From positions 1 to 5,181 of the forward strand of contig JADFMW010000178.1 in NCBI GenBank assembly GCA_022563655.1: a DNA stretch of 5,181 nucleotides, read 5' to 3'. The DNA is from Pseudomonadota bacterium (GTDB lineage: Bacteria; Pseudomonadota; Alphaproteobacteria; JAAXGF01). A program made the position numbers and the translations under genes. Positions 1-5,181 of the stretch are shown here, in pieces (position 1 is the first letter of the stretch; each line of letters begins with the position of its first letter). The notes below the pieces were generated by a model, which worked only from the letters and a program-made list of their open reading frames with translations, ran no database searches and had not been told where the DNA came from.

Positions 1-2
1 AT

Positions 3-518
3 CTGACCGCCCTTTCGATCCTCGTGGTGTTCGCGCTGCTCACCAAGAACCTGGTGCGTGGCGCCATCGGCCGCGCCTGGATGGCGATCCGCGACATGGA
101 CGTCGCGGCCGAGATCATCGGCATCAGGCCGTTGCACACCAAGTTGTCGGCGTTCGCCGTTTCCTCGTACATCTGTGGCGTCGCCGGGGCGGAGCTGTTC
201 GCGCTGCACTTCGGCAGCGTCGAGACCCTCGCCTTCGACATCAATCTGTCGTTCCTGGTCCTGTTCATGATCATCGTCGGGGGCCTGGGAAGCGTCATGG
301 GATCGATCCTGGGGGCGGGGTTCATCGTCCTGACCCCGATCGTACTGACCAATCTCTTCGTCGGCGGTCTCGGCATGCAGGCGGTGACGGCCAAGCACAT
401 CGAGTTCATGGTTTTCGGCGGCCTCATCATCTTTTTCCTGATCGTCGAGCCCCAGGGACTGGCGCGGCTGTGGCAGATCGCCAAGGAAAAACTTCGCCTA
501 TGGCCCTTCCCGCACTGA
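3..518 (+). CDS. livM: LivM-type ABC transporter permease, C-terminal part (5' end outside window)
   Basis: Inner-membrane permease subunit of a branched-chain-amino-acid-type (HAAT) ABC importer. The frame is open from the window edge (first whole codon at 3), so the GTG codons near 24 are internal; about 171 residues are visible. The segment resembling an EAA loop, which contacts the ATPases, is seen as GRAWMAIRDMDVAAEIIGI just after the first hydrophobic stretch. Hydrophobic segments follow, including FLVLFMIIVGGLGSVMGSIL and a last one before the EPQGL motif typical of LivM C-termini. It ends in a short basic tail and tandem in-frame stops (TGA then TAG at 516-521). The downstream genes encode the binding protein and one ATPase; the partner permease LivH and the LivG ATPase are not in view and presumably lie upstream. 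The family call is firm; the transported substrate is not determined. Confidence 0.93.
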   Translation: MTALSILVVFALLTKNLVRGAIGRAWMAIRDMDVAAEIIGIRPLHTKLSAFAVSSYICGVAGAELFALHFGSVETLAFDINLSFLVLFMIIVGGLGSVMGSILGAGFIVLTPIVLTNLFVGGLGMQAVTAKHIEFMVFGGLIIFFLIVEPQGLARLWQIAKEKLRLWPFPH

Positions 519-560
519 TAGCCGTAAACCTGATATTGCTCGTCACCGTGTGGACGACGT

Positions 561-589
561 TTGCAGCTTTTCGACCTACGTGATATGGA
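561..589 (+). promoter_or_regulatory. Possible weak sigma-70-type promoter for the binding-protein gene
   Basis: A TTGCAG at 561-566 is followed after 17 bp by TATGGA at 584-589, with TG at 581-582 in the extended -10 position. Each hexamer matches its consensus at only three of six bases, so the call rests mainly on the spacing, the TG and the location in the AT-rich spacer. The predicted transcript would have a 5' leader of roughly 55-60 nt. It could equally be chance in AT-rich sequence. Confidence 0.25.
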
Positions 590-640
590 TTATTTAAAGA
601 ATTAGCATGCAAGTCGATCTATTAGGCCACTCTTGGAACA

Positions 641-647
641 GGGGAGG
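641..647 (+). promoter_or_regulatory. Strong Shine-Dalgarno site of the binding-protein gene
   Basis: GGGGAGG lies 5 nt before the ATG at 653. It is the strongest ribosome binding site in the window and fixes the start, supporting translation of the unusual N-terminal anchor and coiled coil as part of the protein. It fits the high expression expected for a binding protein. Confidence 0.75.
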
Positions 648-652
648 ATACA

Positions 653-853
653 ATGAACAAGAACACTGGCTACGTAGCGATCGCCGTAGCGATCATCCTT
701 GCGGGGGTGAGTATTTATCAGTACCAACAGTTATCATCGTCTCAAGAACAAATTGAACAACTAAAAGCCGAGGTTGCCCAACTTACGACTGATAAGCAAA
801 AGGCGGAAGCCGAGGCCGCTGCTCTTGCCTTGGGCGAAATAATTCTTCCCTCA
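653..853 (+). other. Segment of atypical base and codon use at the 5' end of the binding-protein gene
   Basis: G+C is about 38% in 711-800 by hand count, rising toward local values after about 800. The 67 codons contain TTA (731), CTA (761) and two TCA (734, 851), and glutamine is mostly CAA. From 854 to 4966 there is no further TTA, CTA or TCA in the reading frame shared by the four downstream coding regions. The segment matches the membrane anchor plus coiled coil, suggesting a separately acquired or fast-evolving domain. Reduced GC near a start codon to limit mRNA structure is an alternative, but normally affects only the first 10-20 codons. Confidence 0.7.
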
Positions 854-2074
854 CTGGTTTACCGTACCGGCGCCTACGCGCCCAACGGCATTCCGTTCGC
901 CAACGGGCTCGCCGACTACATTGCGCTGGTCAATTCCAGGGGCGGCGTCAACGGCGTCAAGATCAAATTGATCGAATGCGAGACCGGTTACAAGACCGAT
1001 GTCGGCGTCGAATGCTACGAAAAGCTCAAGGGCGAGGGCTCGATGGGCGCCGCCGTATTCAACCCGCTGTCGACCGGCATCACGTATCAGCTCATCGAGA
1101 AGACCTGGACCGACAAGGTCCCCGTGCATTCGATGGGGTACGGCCGCACCGCCGCGGCCGACGGCCGTGTCTTCAAGTGGACGTTCAACTTCCCGACCAC
1201 GTATTGGAGCCAGGCCTCCGCCGTCATCAAGTATATCGGCGACCAGGAAGGCGGCTTGGACAAGCTCAAGGGCAAGAAGATCGCCCACGTCTATCACAAC
1301 AGCGCCTACGGCAAGGAAGCGAACCCGACGCTCGAGGTCCTGGCCGAGAAGTACGGCTATGACCTGACGTTGTTGGCGGTCGACCACCCGGGCCAGGAGC
1401 AAAAGGCGACCTGGCTGCAGATCAGGCGGCTCAAGCCCGACTGGATCTTCATGTCGGGTTGGGGCGTGATGAACCAGGTGGCGGTCAAGGAAGCCGCCGC
1501 GATCAACTATCCGATGGACCATTTCATCGGCAACTGGTGGTCGTCGACCGAGTCCGACGTGGTACCCGCCGGCGACGCCGCCAAGGGGTACAAGGGCGCC
1601 AACTTCCATGGCGTCGGCGCCGACTGGCCCGCGCACGACGCGATCCTCAAGACCCTGTATGGCGGCGATATCGCCAAGGCGAAGGCCAACAACTTCGGCG
1701 AGGTGCTCTACAACCGCGGCATGGTGAACGCGGTGTTCAGCACCGAGGCGATGCGCACCGCCATGGGCAAGTACGGCAACCAGGTGTTGAGCGGCGAGCA
1801 GGTCCGCTGGGGCCTGGAGAACCTCGACCTGACCGCGGCGCGACTGAGTGAGCTCGGCCTCGCCGACTTCACCAATCCGGTCAAGGTGAGCTGCGAGGAC
1901 CACGAGACCAACGGCCCGGTGCGCATTCAGCAGTGGGACGGCACCAAGTGGACCTTCGTCAGCGACTGGATCACGCCCATGCGCGACGTCGTTCGTCCGA
2001 TGATCGTCAAGGCCGCGGCCGCGTACGCCGCGGAAAAGGGCATCGCGATTCGCAAGTGCGACGGCACCGATTGA
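653..2074 (+). CDS. LivK-type ABC transporter substrate-binding protein with N-terminal membrane anchor and coiled coil
   Basis: This is the extracytoplasmic solute receptor of the importer, 473 residues. From about residue 62 it is a periplasmic-binding-protein type I fold (Peripla_BP_6): it opens with a strand followed by a glycine-rich ligand-loop region and continues with the NSRGGVNG motif (94-101), typical of LivK relatives. Near the C-terminus, SCEDHETNG and QQWDGTKW resemble the subfamily found beside PaaK-like genes. Cysteines lie at 109, 121, 414 and 469 and could form disulfides. The N-terminus is odd: residues about 6-22 are hydrophobic without an AxA cleavage site or lipobox cysteine, and 27-58 form a regular heptad pattern (L27, S30, I34, L37, V41, L44, K48, A51, A55, L58). 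It is therefore probably tethered to the inner membrane on a coiled-coil stalk. The first ~66 codons are AT-rich with codons absent later. Family firm; ligand unknown, perhaps an aromatic or other carboxylic acid from the neighbours. Confidence 0.93.
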   Translation: MNKNTGYVAIAVAIILAGVSIYQYQQLSSSQEQIEQLKAEVAQLTTDKQKAEAEAAALALGEIILPSLVYRTGAYAPNGIPFANGLADYIALVNSRGGVNGVKIKLIECETGYKTDVGVECYEKLKGEGSMGAAVFNPLSTGITYQLIEKTWTDKVPVHSMGYGRTAAADGRVFKWTFNFPTTYWSQASAVIKYIGDQEGGLDKLKGKKIAHVYHNSAYGKEANPTLEVLAEKYGYDLTLLAVDHPGQEQKATWLQIRRLKPDWIFMSGWGVMNQVAVKEAAAINYPMDHFIGNWWSSTESDVVPAGDAAKGYKGANFHGVGADWPAHDAILKTLYGGDIAKAKANNFGEVLYNRGMVNAVFSTEAMRTAMGKYGNQVLSGEQVRWGLENLDLTAARLSELGLADFTNPVKVSCEDHETNGPVRIQQWDGTKWTFVSDWITPMRDVVRPMIVKAAAAYAAEKGIAIRKCDGTD

Positions 2075-2097
2075 ACCGGTTGGCGGCGTGATTGATG

Positions 2098-2110
2098 GGC
2101 CGACGCGGCC
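2098..2110 (+). other. Small GC hairpin between the binding-protein and livF genes
   Basis: GGCCG-ACG-CGGCC forms a 5-bp stem with a 3-nt loop in the 51-bp gap, ending a few bases before the livF ribosome binding site. No T-run follows, so it is not an intrinsic terminator. Stem-loops behind binding-protein genes are known in other ABC operons to protect the upstream mRNA and give more receptor than ATPase; whether this short one does so is a guess. An 8-bp palindrome AACCGGTT sits at 2074-2081, over the stop codon. Confidence 0.3.
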
Positions 2111-2125
2111 GTTAGGGAGAGCCGT

Positions 2126-2959
2126 ATGCAGATGCCCGCGGCGGAAGCGGCCGCTATCGGCCAATCGCTTCTCACCGTCAACAACATCGAGGTCGTTTAC
2201 GACCACGTGATCCTGGTGCTCAAGGGGGTCTCGCTCGAGGTTCCCGAGGGGGGCATCGTCGCCCTCCTCGGGGCCAACGGCGCCGGCAAGACCACCACGC
2301 TCAAGGCGATCTCCAACCTGCTCGGCGCCGAGCGCGGCGACGTCACCAAGGGTTCGATCGAATACCTCGGCGAGCGGGTCGACAAGCTCACGCCCTCCGA
2401 ACTGGTCAGGCGCGGGGTGATTCAGGTCATGGAGAACCGGCACTGCTTCGAGCACCTGACGGCCGAGGAAAACCTGCTGACCGGCGCCTACACTCGGCGC
2501 GACGGCCGCGGCGCCATCGCCGACGACCTGGAGATGGTTTACACCTATTTCCCGCGCCTCAAGGAGCGGCGCCACACCCAGGCCGGTTACATCTCCGGCG
2601 GCGAGCAGCAGATGACCGCCATCGGCCGGGCGCTGATGGCGCGGCCCAGGATGATCCTGCTCGACGAGCCGTCGCTCGGGCTGGCGCCGCAGCTCGTCCA
2701 CGAAATCTTCGACATCGTCAGCCGCCTCAACAAGAACGAGGGCGTCAGCTTCCTGCTGGCCGAGCAGAACACCGCCATGGCGCTCCGCTTCGCCCAGCAC
2801 GGCTACATCCTCGAGAACGGCCGCGTCGTGCTCGACGGCAGCGCCGAGACGTTGCGCGAGAACGAGGACGTGAAGGAGTTCTACCTCGGCCTGAGCGCCA
2901 GCGGCCGCAAGAGCTACCGCGACGTCAAGCACTACAGGCGCCGCAAGCGCTGGCTGTGA
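2126..2959 (+). CDS. livF: LivF-type ABC transporter ATP-binding protein
   Basis: Cytoplasmic ATPase that, with a LivG partner, powers the importer. All nucleotide-binding motifs are present: Walker A GANGAGKTT at 49-57 (Lys55), Q-loop Gln100, signature SGGEQ at 157-161, Walker B MILLDE at 176-181 with catalytic Glu181, and the D-loop region SLGLAP at 183-188. In place of an H-loop histidine it has AEQN (212-215) followed by GYILENG, the usual LivF pattern. At 277 residues it is longer than the ~235 typical of LivF, through about 14 extra N-terminal residues and a very basic C-terminal tail ending YRRRKRWL, which I recall from LivF proteins encoded beside PaaK-like genes. GGAG at 2116-2119, 6 nt before the ATG, supports the start; Met3 is a possible alternative. 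It lies 51 bp behind the binding-protein gene and 9 bp before the ligase-like gene, so it is surely co-transcribed with the latter. Confidence 0.95.
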   Translation: MQMPAAEAAAIGQSLLTVNNIEVVYDHVILVLKGVSLEVPEGGIVALLGANGAGKTTTLKAISNLLGAERGDVTKGSIEYLGERVDKLTPSELVRRGVIQVMENRHCFEHLTAEENLLTGAYTRRDGRGAIADDLEMVYTYFPRLKERRHTQAGYISGGEQQMTAIGRALMARPRMILLDEPSLGLAPQLVHEIFDIVSRLNKNEGVSFLLAEQNTAMALRFAQHGYILENGRVVLDGSAETLRENEDVKEFYLGLSASGRKSYRDVKHYRRRKRWL

Positions 2960-2968
2960 GAGTTCGCC

Positions 2969-4213
2969 ATGAGCGGGGGCGAGGACTACTTCGACGCGCT
3001 TGAGACGCGCGATCCCGAGCGGCGCGAGCGCGAGCTGTTCGCCCGCCTGCCCGGCCACATCGCGCACGCCAAGGCCGCCGCGCCGTACTTCGCCGAGATC
3101 CTCGCCGAGGTCGATCCGGCCGCGGTGACCGACCGCGCCGCGCTCGCCGGCCTGCCGGTGACGCGCAAGTCCGGGCTGATCGAGCGGCAAAAGACGCAGC
3201 TGCCGTTCGGCGGCCTCGCGGCGACGGCGACCGGCGCGCTGTCGCGCATCTTCTGCTCGCCGGGGCCAATCTACGACCCCGAAGGGCGGCGGCCGAACTT
3301 CTGGCGCTCGGCCCGGGCGCTCTACGCCGCGGGCTTCCGCGCCGGCGACGTCATCCACAACAGCTTCTCCTACCACCTCAGCCCGGGCGGCGCGATCATG
3401 GAGAGCGGGGCGCACGCCGTGGGCTGCGCCGTGATCCCGGCGGGCGTGGGCAACACCGAGCAGCAAATCCAGGTGATCGCCGACGTGCGCCCGCACGGCT
3501 ACTGCGGCACGCCGTCGTTTCTGAAGATATTGCTGACCAAGGGACGCGAGGCCGGGCTTGACCTGTCGAGCCTCGAGAAGGCGCTGGTCTCGGGCGAGGC
3601 GCTGCCGGCCTCGCTGCGCGCCGAGATCGCGGGCCACGGCATCGCCGCGCTGCAGTGCTACGCCATCGGCGACATCGGCCTGGTAGCCTACGAATCGGCG
3701 GCCCAGCAGGGCATGATCGTCGACGAAGAGATCATCGTCGAAATCGTCACCCCCGGCACCGGCGATCCGGTCGCCGGGGACGAGGTCGGCGAGGTGCTGG
3801 TGACCACGCTGGCGCCCGAGTACCCGCTCATCCGCTTCGCCACCGGCGACCTTTCGGCGGTGCTGCCGGGAGCCAGCCCGTGCGGGCGCACCAACATGCG
3901 CCTCAAGGGCTGGCTGGGGCGCGCCGACCAAACCACCAAGATCAAGGGCATGTTCGTCCACCCCCAGCAGGTGGCGGCGGTGCTCGCCCGTCACCCCGAG
4001 GTCGGCAAGGCCCGACTGGTCGTCGACCGAGTGGGAAACGTCGATGTGATGACGCTTTATTGCGAGGTCGCGGGCAAGCCGCCGGGCCTCGCCGCGGCGC
4101 TCGCCGAGTCGCTGCAGGCGGTGTGCAAGCTCAAGGGCCGGGTGGAGTTCGCCCGCGTCGGCGGTCTCGCCAACGACGGCAAGGTCATCGACGATGTCCG
4201 CAAGCTCGACTGA
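2969..4213 (+). CDS. PaaK-like (phenylacetate-CoA ligase family) AMP-binding protein with altered ATP loop
   Basis: A 414-residue cytoplasmic member of the ANL adenylate-forming superfamily, closest in style to phenylacetate-CoA ligase (about 430-440 residues), which makes an acyl-AMP and then an acyl-CoA. Conserved parts are the AAGFRAGDVIHNSFSYHLSPGG block (121-141), GTPSFL (180-185), SGEALP (208-213), the A7 motif RFATGD (289-294, Asp294), the hinge A8 motif GRADQTTKIKG (317-327) followed by HPQQV, and a late lysine in NDGKVIDDVR (Lys405). Two core sites deviate: where PaaK has the ATP-phosphate loop SSGTTGKP, this protein has CSPGPIYDP (96-104), and the A5 YGxxE motif reads YAIGD (231-235). 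I recall SPGP-type variants in relatives next to livF genes, so this looks like a subfamily trait rather than decay. It follows livF by 9 bp with a weak GAGAG ribosome site, suggesting coupling of uptake with CoA activation of the imported acid. Substrate and catalytic ability are uncertain. Confidence 0.87.
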   Translation: MSGGEDYFDALETRDPERRERELFARLPGHIAHAKAAAPYFAEILAEVDPAAVTDRAALAGLPVTRKSGLIERQKTQLPFGGLAATATGALSRIFCSPGPIYDPEGRRPNFWRSARALYAAGFRAGDVIHNSFSYHLSPGGAIMESGAHAVGCAVIPAGVGNTEQQIQVIADVRPHGYCGTPSFLKILLTKGREAGLDLSSLEKALVSGEALPASLRAEIAGHGIAALQCYAIGDIGLVAYESAAQQGMIVDEEIIVEIVTPGTGDPVAGDEVGEVLVTTLAPEYPLIRFATGDLSAVLPGASPCGRTNMRLKGWLGRADQTTKIKGMFVHPQQVAAVLARHPEVGKARLVVDRVGNVDVMTLYCEVAGKPPGLAAALAESLQAVCKLKGRVEFARVGGLANDGKVIDDVRKLD

Positions 4214-4225
4214 CGGCGGCGGCGC

Positions 4226-4235
4226 GGAACGTTCC
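4226..4235. promoter_or_regulatory. 10-bp perfect palindrome, possible operator
   Basis: GGAACGTTCC is a perfect palindrome; flanking CGC (4223-4225) and GCG (4237-4239) extend the symmetry with one extra T between the arms on the right. It sits just where the -35 box of the TATGAT-based promoter would fall, a position expected for a repressor or activator site. No regulator is identified. Confidence 0.3.
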
Positions 4236-4261
4236 TGCGTAACGCCAAACAAGACTATGAT
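4232..4261 (+). promoter_or_regulatory. Possible promoter for the ccm operon
   Basis: TATGAT at 4256-4261 matches the -10 consensus at five of six bases. The -35 region at the right distance (TTCCTG, 4232-4237, 18-bp spacer) matches poorly, which would fit a factor-dependent promoter. The transcript would have a leader of about 110 nt before the ccmA ATG, containing the direct repeat. Confidence 0.3.
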
Positions 4262-4272
4262 GCCGCCATCAC

Positions 4273-4297
4273 GCGGTTTCGAGAATGCGGTTTCGAG
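4273..4297. repeat. 11-bp tandem direct repeat upstream of ccmA
   Basis: GCGGTTTCGAG occurs at 4273-4283 and again, identical, at 4287-4297, separated by AAT, a 14-bp period. Either copy's CGGTTT could pair in RNA with GAACCG at 4309-4314 (one G-U pair), giving two mutually exclusive weak stems. The repeat lies outside any supported gene, between the possible promoter and ccmA. It could be a protein-binding site or a chance duplication by slippage. Confidence 0.6.
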
Positions 4298-4378
4298 CCC
4301 GGTCATGCGAACCGACTGCACACCTATCGATGCGCCAACATCCGGCTCCCGGCAACCTTTCTCGATGCAGCCGCGACC

Positions 4379-5020
4379 ATGAACGACGCCCTTGGCAGCG
4401 GTCTCGCGGGGCGCGGTCTTGAGTGCGTGCGCGGCGAGCGCACGGTGTTCTCGGGCCTCGACTTCGCGGTGCCGCCGGGCGGCGCGCTCGTGCTCCGCGG
4501 CCCCAACGGCAGCGGCAAGTCCAGCCTCCTGCGGCTGATCGCCGGGCTGCTCGAGCCGGCCGCCGGGACCATCACCTGGAACGGCGAGCCGGTCGACGAC
4601 GACGCCGAGGCGCACCACGCGCGGCTGCGCTACGTCGGTCACCTCGACGCGGTGAAGCCGGCGCTCACGGTGGCCGAGAACCTCGCCTTCTGGGCCGGGC
4701 TGCACGGCGGCGGGCGCGGCTCGGCCGCGGCGCTCGACCGGCTCGGCCTCGGCCACCTCGCCGATGTGCCGGCGCGGCTCCTCTCCGCCGGCCAGCGGCG
4801 CCGGCTGGCGCTGGCGCGCATCGTCGCCGCGCCCGCGCCGCTGTGGCTGCTGGACGAGCCGACGGTGACGCTCGACGAGGAGGCGGTCGGCGTCGTCGAG
4901 GCGCTGATCGCCGCCCACCGCGCCGACGGCGGCCTCGTCGTGGTCGCCACCCACACGGGCCTTCAACTTCCCGAGGCCGAGGCGCTGGACCTCGGTGCGG
5001 CCCGGGGCGCGCCGCCGTGA
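4379..5020 (+). CDS. ccmA: Heme exporter ATP-binding protein CcmA (cytochrome c biogenesis)
   Basis: ATPase of the CcmABCD complex in system I cytochrome c maturation. ATP hydrolysis by CcmAB drives release of heme-loaded CcmE from CcmC/CcmD, so heme can be attached to apocytochromes in the periplasm. At 213 residues it is full length. Visible motifs: Walker A GPNGSGKSS at 41-49 (Lys47), the CcmA-typical YVGHLDAVKPALTVAENL block at 85-102, signature LSAGQRRR at 135-142, Walker B LWLLDE at 155-160 (Glu160), a D-loop region PTVTLD at 161-166 and H-loop His192 in VVATHT. The ATG gives the short N-terminus usual for CcmA; no clear Shine-Dalgarno precedes it, and an ATGA overlap with an unsupported upstream frame exists. 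Its stop overlaps the ccmB start by 4 bp, so the two are translationally coupled. It is functionally unrelated to the transport operon before it. Confidence 0.95.
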   Translation: MNDALGSGLAGRGLECVRGERTVFSGLDFAVPPGGALVLRGPNGSGKSSLLRLIAGLLEPAAGTITWNGEPVDDDAEAHHARLRYVGHLDAVKPALTVAENLAFWAGLHGGGRGSAAALDRLGLGHLADVPARLLSAGQRRRLALARIVAAPAPLWLLDEPTVTLDEEAVGVVEALIAAHRADGGLVVVATHTGLQLPEAEALDLGAARGAPP

Positions 5021-5181
5021 GCGGCCTGTCGTGGATCGTGCGCCGCGACCTGCGCCTCGCGCTCAAGCGCGGGAGCGACAGCGTCAACGTGGTGGCGTTC
5101 TTCGTGATCGCGATCACGCTGTTCCGGGTCGGCGCCGGGCCCGAGCTGAACACCCTGGCGCGCATCGCCCCGGGCGCCATC
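5017..5181 (+). CDS. ccmB: Heme exporter membrane protein CcmB, N-terminal part (3' end outside window)
   Basis: Membrane subunit that partners CcmA in the CcmABCD complex; the first 55 codons are visible. It starts at a GTG whose last two bases lie in the ccmA stop (GTGA overlap at 5017-5020), with no competing ATG. The pattern matches the family: a basic cytoplasmic start (RRDLRLALKRG), the beginning of the first membrane helix (VVAFFVIAITLF) and the hallmark GPELNTLARIAPGAI just before the window ends. Where many CcmB proteins have a proline after TLF, this one has arginine (TLFRVGAGPE). Homology is clear despite the truncation by the window edge. Confidence 0.92.
   Translation, partial: MSGLSWIVRRDLRLALKRGSDSVNVVAFFVIAITLFRVGAGPELNTLARIAPGAI

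Larger units (their letters stand above)
519..652 (+). other. AT-rich spacer between the permease and binding-protein genes
   Basis: This is a 134-bp non-coding gap, long for the inside of a transport operon. By hand count, 521-650 is about 45% G+C, against about 65% in a sample of the downstream gene (1861-1920). I see no convincing hairpin plus T-run, so no intrinsic terminator for livM. The most AT-rich part is 581-605. The spacer joins without a break to the AT-rich 5' end of the next gene. It may hold a promoter that lets the binding protein be made in excess of the membrane subunits, as is common for ABC importers; that role is inferred. Confidence 0.6.
4214..4378 (+). other. 165-bp spacer between the transport operon and the ccm genes
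   Basis: This region ends the transport operon and leads into ccmA. By hand count it is about 62% G+C, with nearly flat values at the three codon positions of the ccmA frame (65, 65 and 56%), so I see no host-type coding signal although that frame has no stop codon across the spacer. It contains a 10-bp palindrome (4226-4235), a good -10-like hexamer (4256-4261) and an 11-bp tandem direct repeat (4273-4297). No clear intrinsic terminator is visible, so some read-through from the ligase-like gene into ccmA is possible. Confidence 0.6.

Noticed and set aside
427..612. Minus-strand 61-codon frame over the livM end and AT-rich spacer
   Set aside because: It overlaps the clear LivM coding end antisense, has no recognisable motif and no convincing start context.
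519..652. Intrinsic terminator or mobile-element scar in the AT-rich spacer
   Set aside because: I searched for a GC stem plus T-run, terminal inverted repeats and flanking duplications and found only a 4-bp stem (CGTC/GACG near 541-557).
698..709. A lipobox-like LAG at residues 16-18 of the binding protein
   Set aside because: The following residue is valine (GTG codon), not the cysteine required for lipidation, so it is not a lipoprotein signal.
2759..2770. Missing H-loop histidine in the LivF-type ATPase
   Set aside because: The EQN sequence at this position is normal for LivF proteins, so it is not a lesion.
4194..4382. A 62-codon + strand frame whose stop overlaps the ccmA start as ATGA, with internal starts at 4257 and 4260
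   Set aside because: The overlap suggests a coupled leader peptide, but the product is Ser/Pro-rich and unrecognisable, it begins inside the ligase-like gene, and no ribosome site precedes the internal ATGs. It is not supported well enough to call.
851..4966. A 1,371-codon open frame on the minus strand across four genes
   Set aside because: It is codon-aligned with the binding-protein, livF, ligase-like and ccmA genes, which all lie in the same + frame. It stays open only because these GC-rich genes avoid TTA, CTA and TCA codons. Its translation has the His/Arg/Gly/Ala-rich, domain-free look of an antisense shadow, and the + strand genes have clear families.

Overview
The window is GC-rich bacterial DNA read entirely on the + strand, and looks like a Gram-negative proteobacterium. 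An alphaproteobacterium such as a Rhodospirillales relative is my best guess, from the gene families, the high GC and the c-type cytochrome maturation genes ccmA-ccmB. That placement is inference from protein style, not a database match.

Layout: (i) 3-518, the C-terminal part of a LivM-type ABC permease, cut by the window edge; (ii) 519-652, an unusually AT-rich spacer that may carry a promoter; (iii) 653-2074, a LivK-type (Peripla_BP_6) substrate-binding protein whose first ~60 codons encode a membrane anchor plus a coiled coil in atypical, AT-rich codons; (iv) 2126-2959, a LivF-type ATPase; (v) 2969-4213, a phenylacetate-CoA-ligase-like (PaaK family) protein with an altered ATP-binding loop; (vi) 4214-4378, a 165-bp spacer with a 10-bp palindrome, a -10-like hexamer and an 11-bp tandem direct repeat; (vii) 4379-5020, ccmA, the ATPase of the CcmABCD heme-handling complex; (viii) 5017-5181, the start of ccmB, overlapping ccmA by 4 bp and cut by the window edge.

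The first four genes form a transport operon of the branched-chain-amino-acid (HAAT) type linked to an acyl-CoA-ligase-like gene. In proteobacteria this pairing often suggests uptake and CoA activation of an aromatic or other carboxylic acid rather than leucine/isoleucine/valine; the substrate cannot be read from the sequence. The ccm genes are a separate unit, probably with their own promoter in the 165-bp spacer.

Most of the window is ordinary housekeeping or catabolic gene content. Three things deserve a second look: the chimaera-like N-terminus of the binding protein, with a sharp codon-usage boundary near position 851; the PaaK-like protein that has lost the SGTTG loop; and the palindrome and direct-repeat structure ahead of ccmA. 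I see no CRISPR array, tRNA, rRNA, insertion sequence or phage gene.
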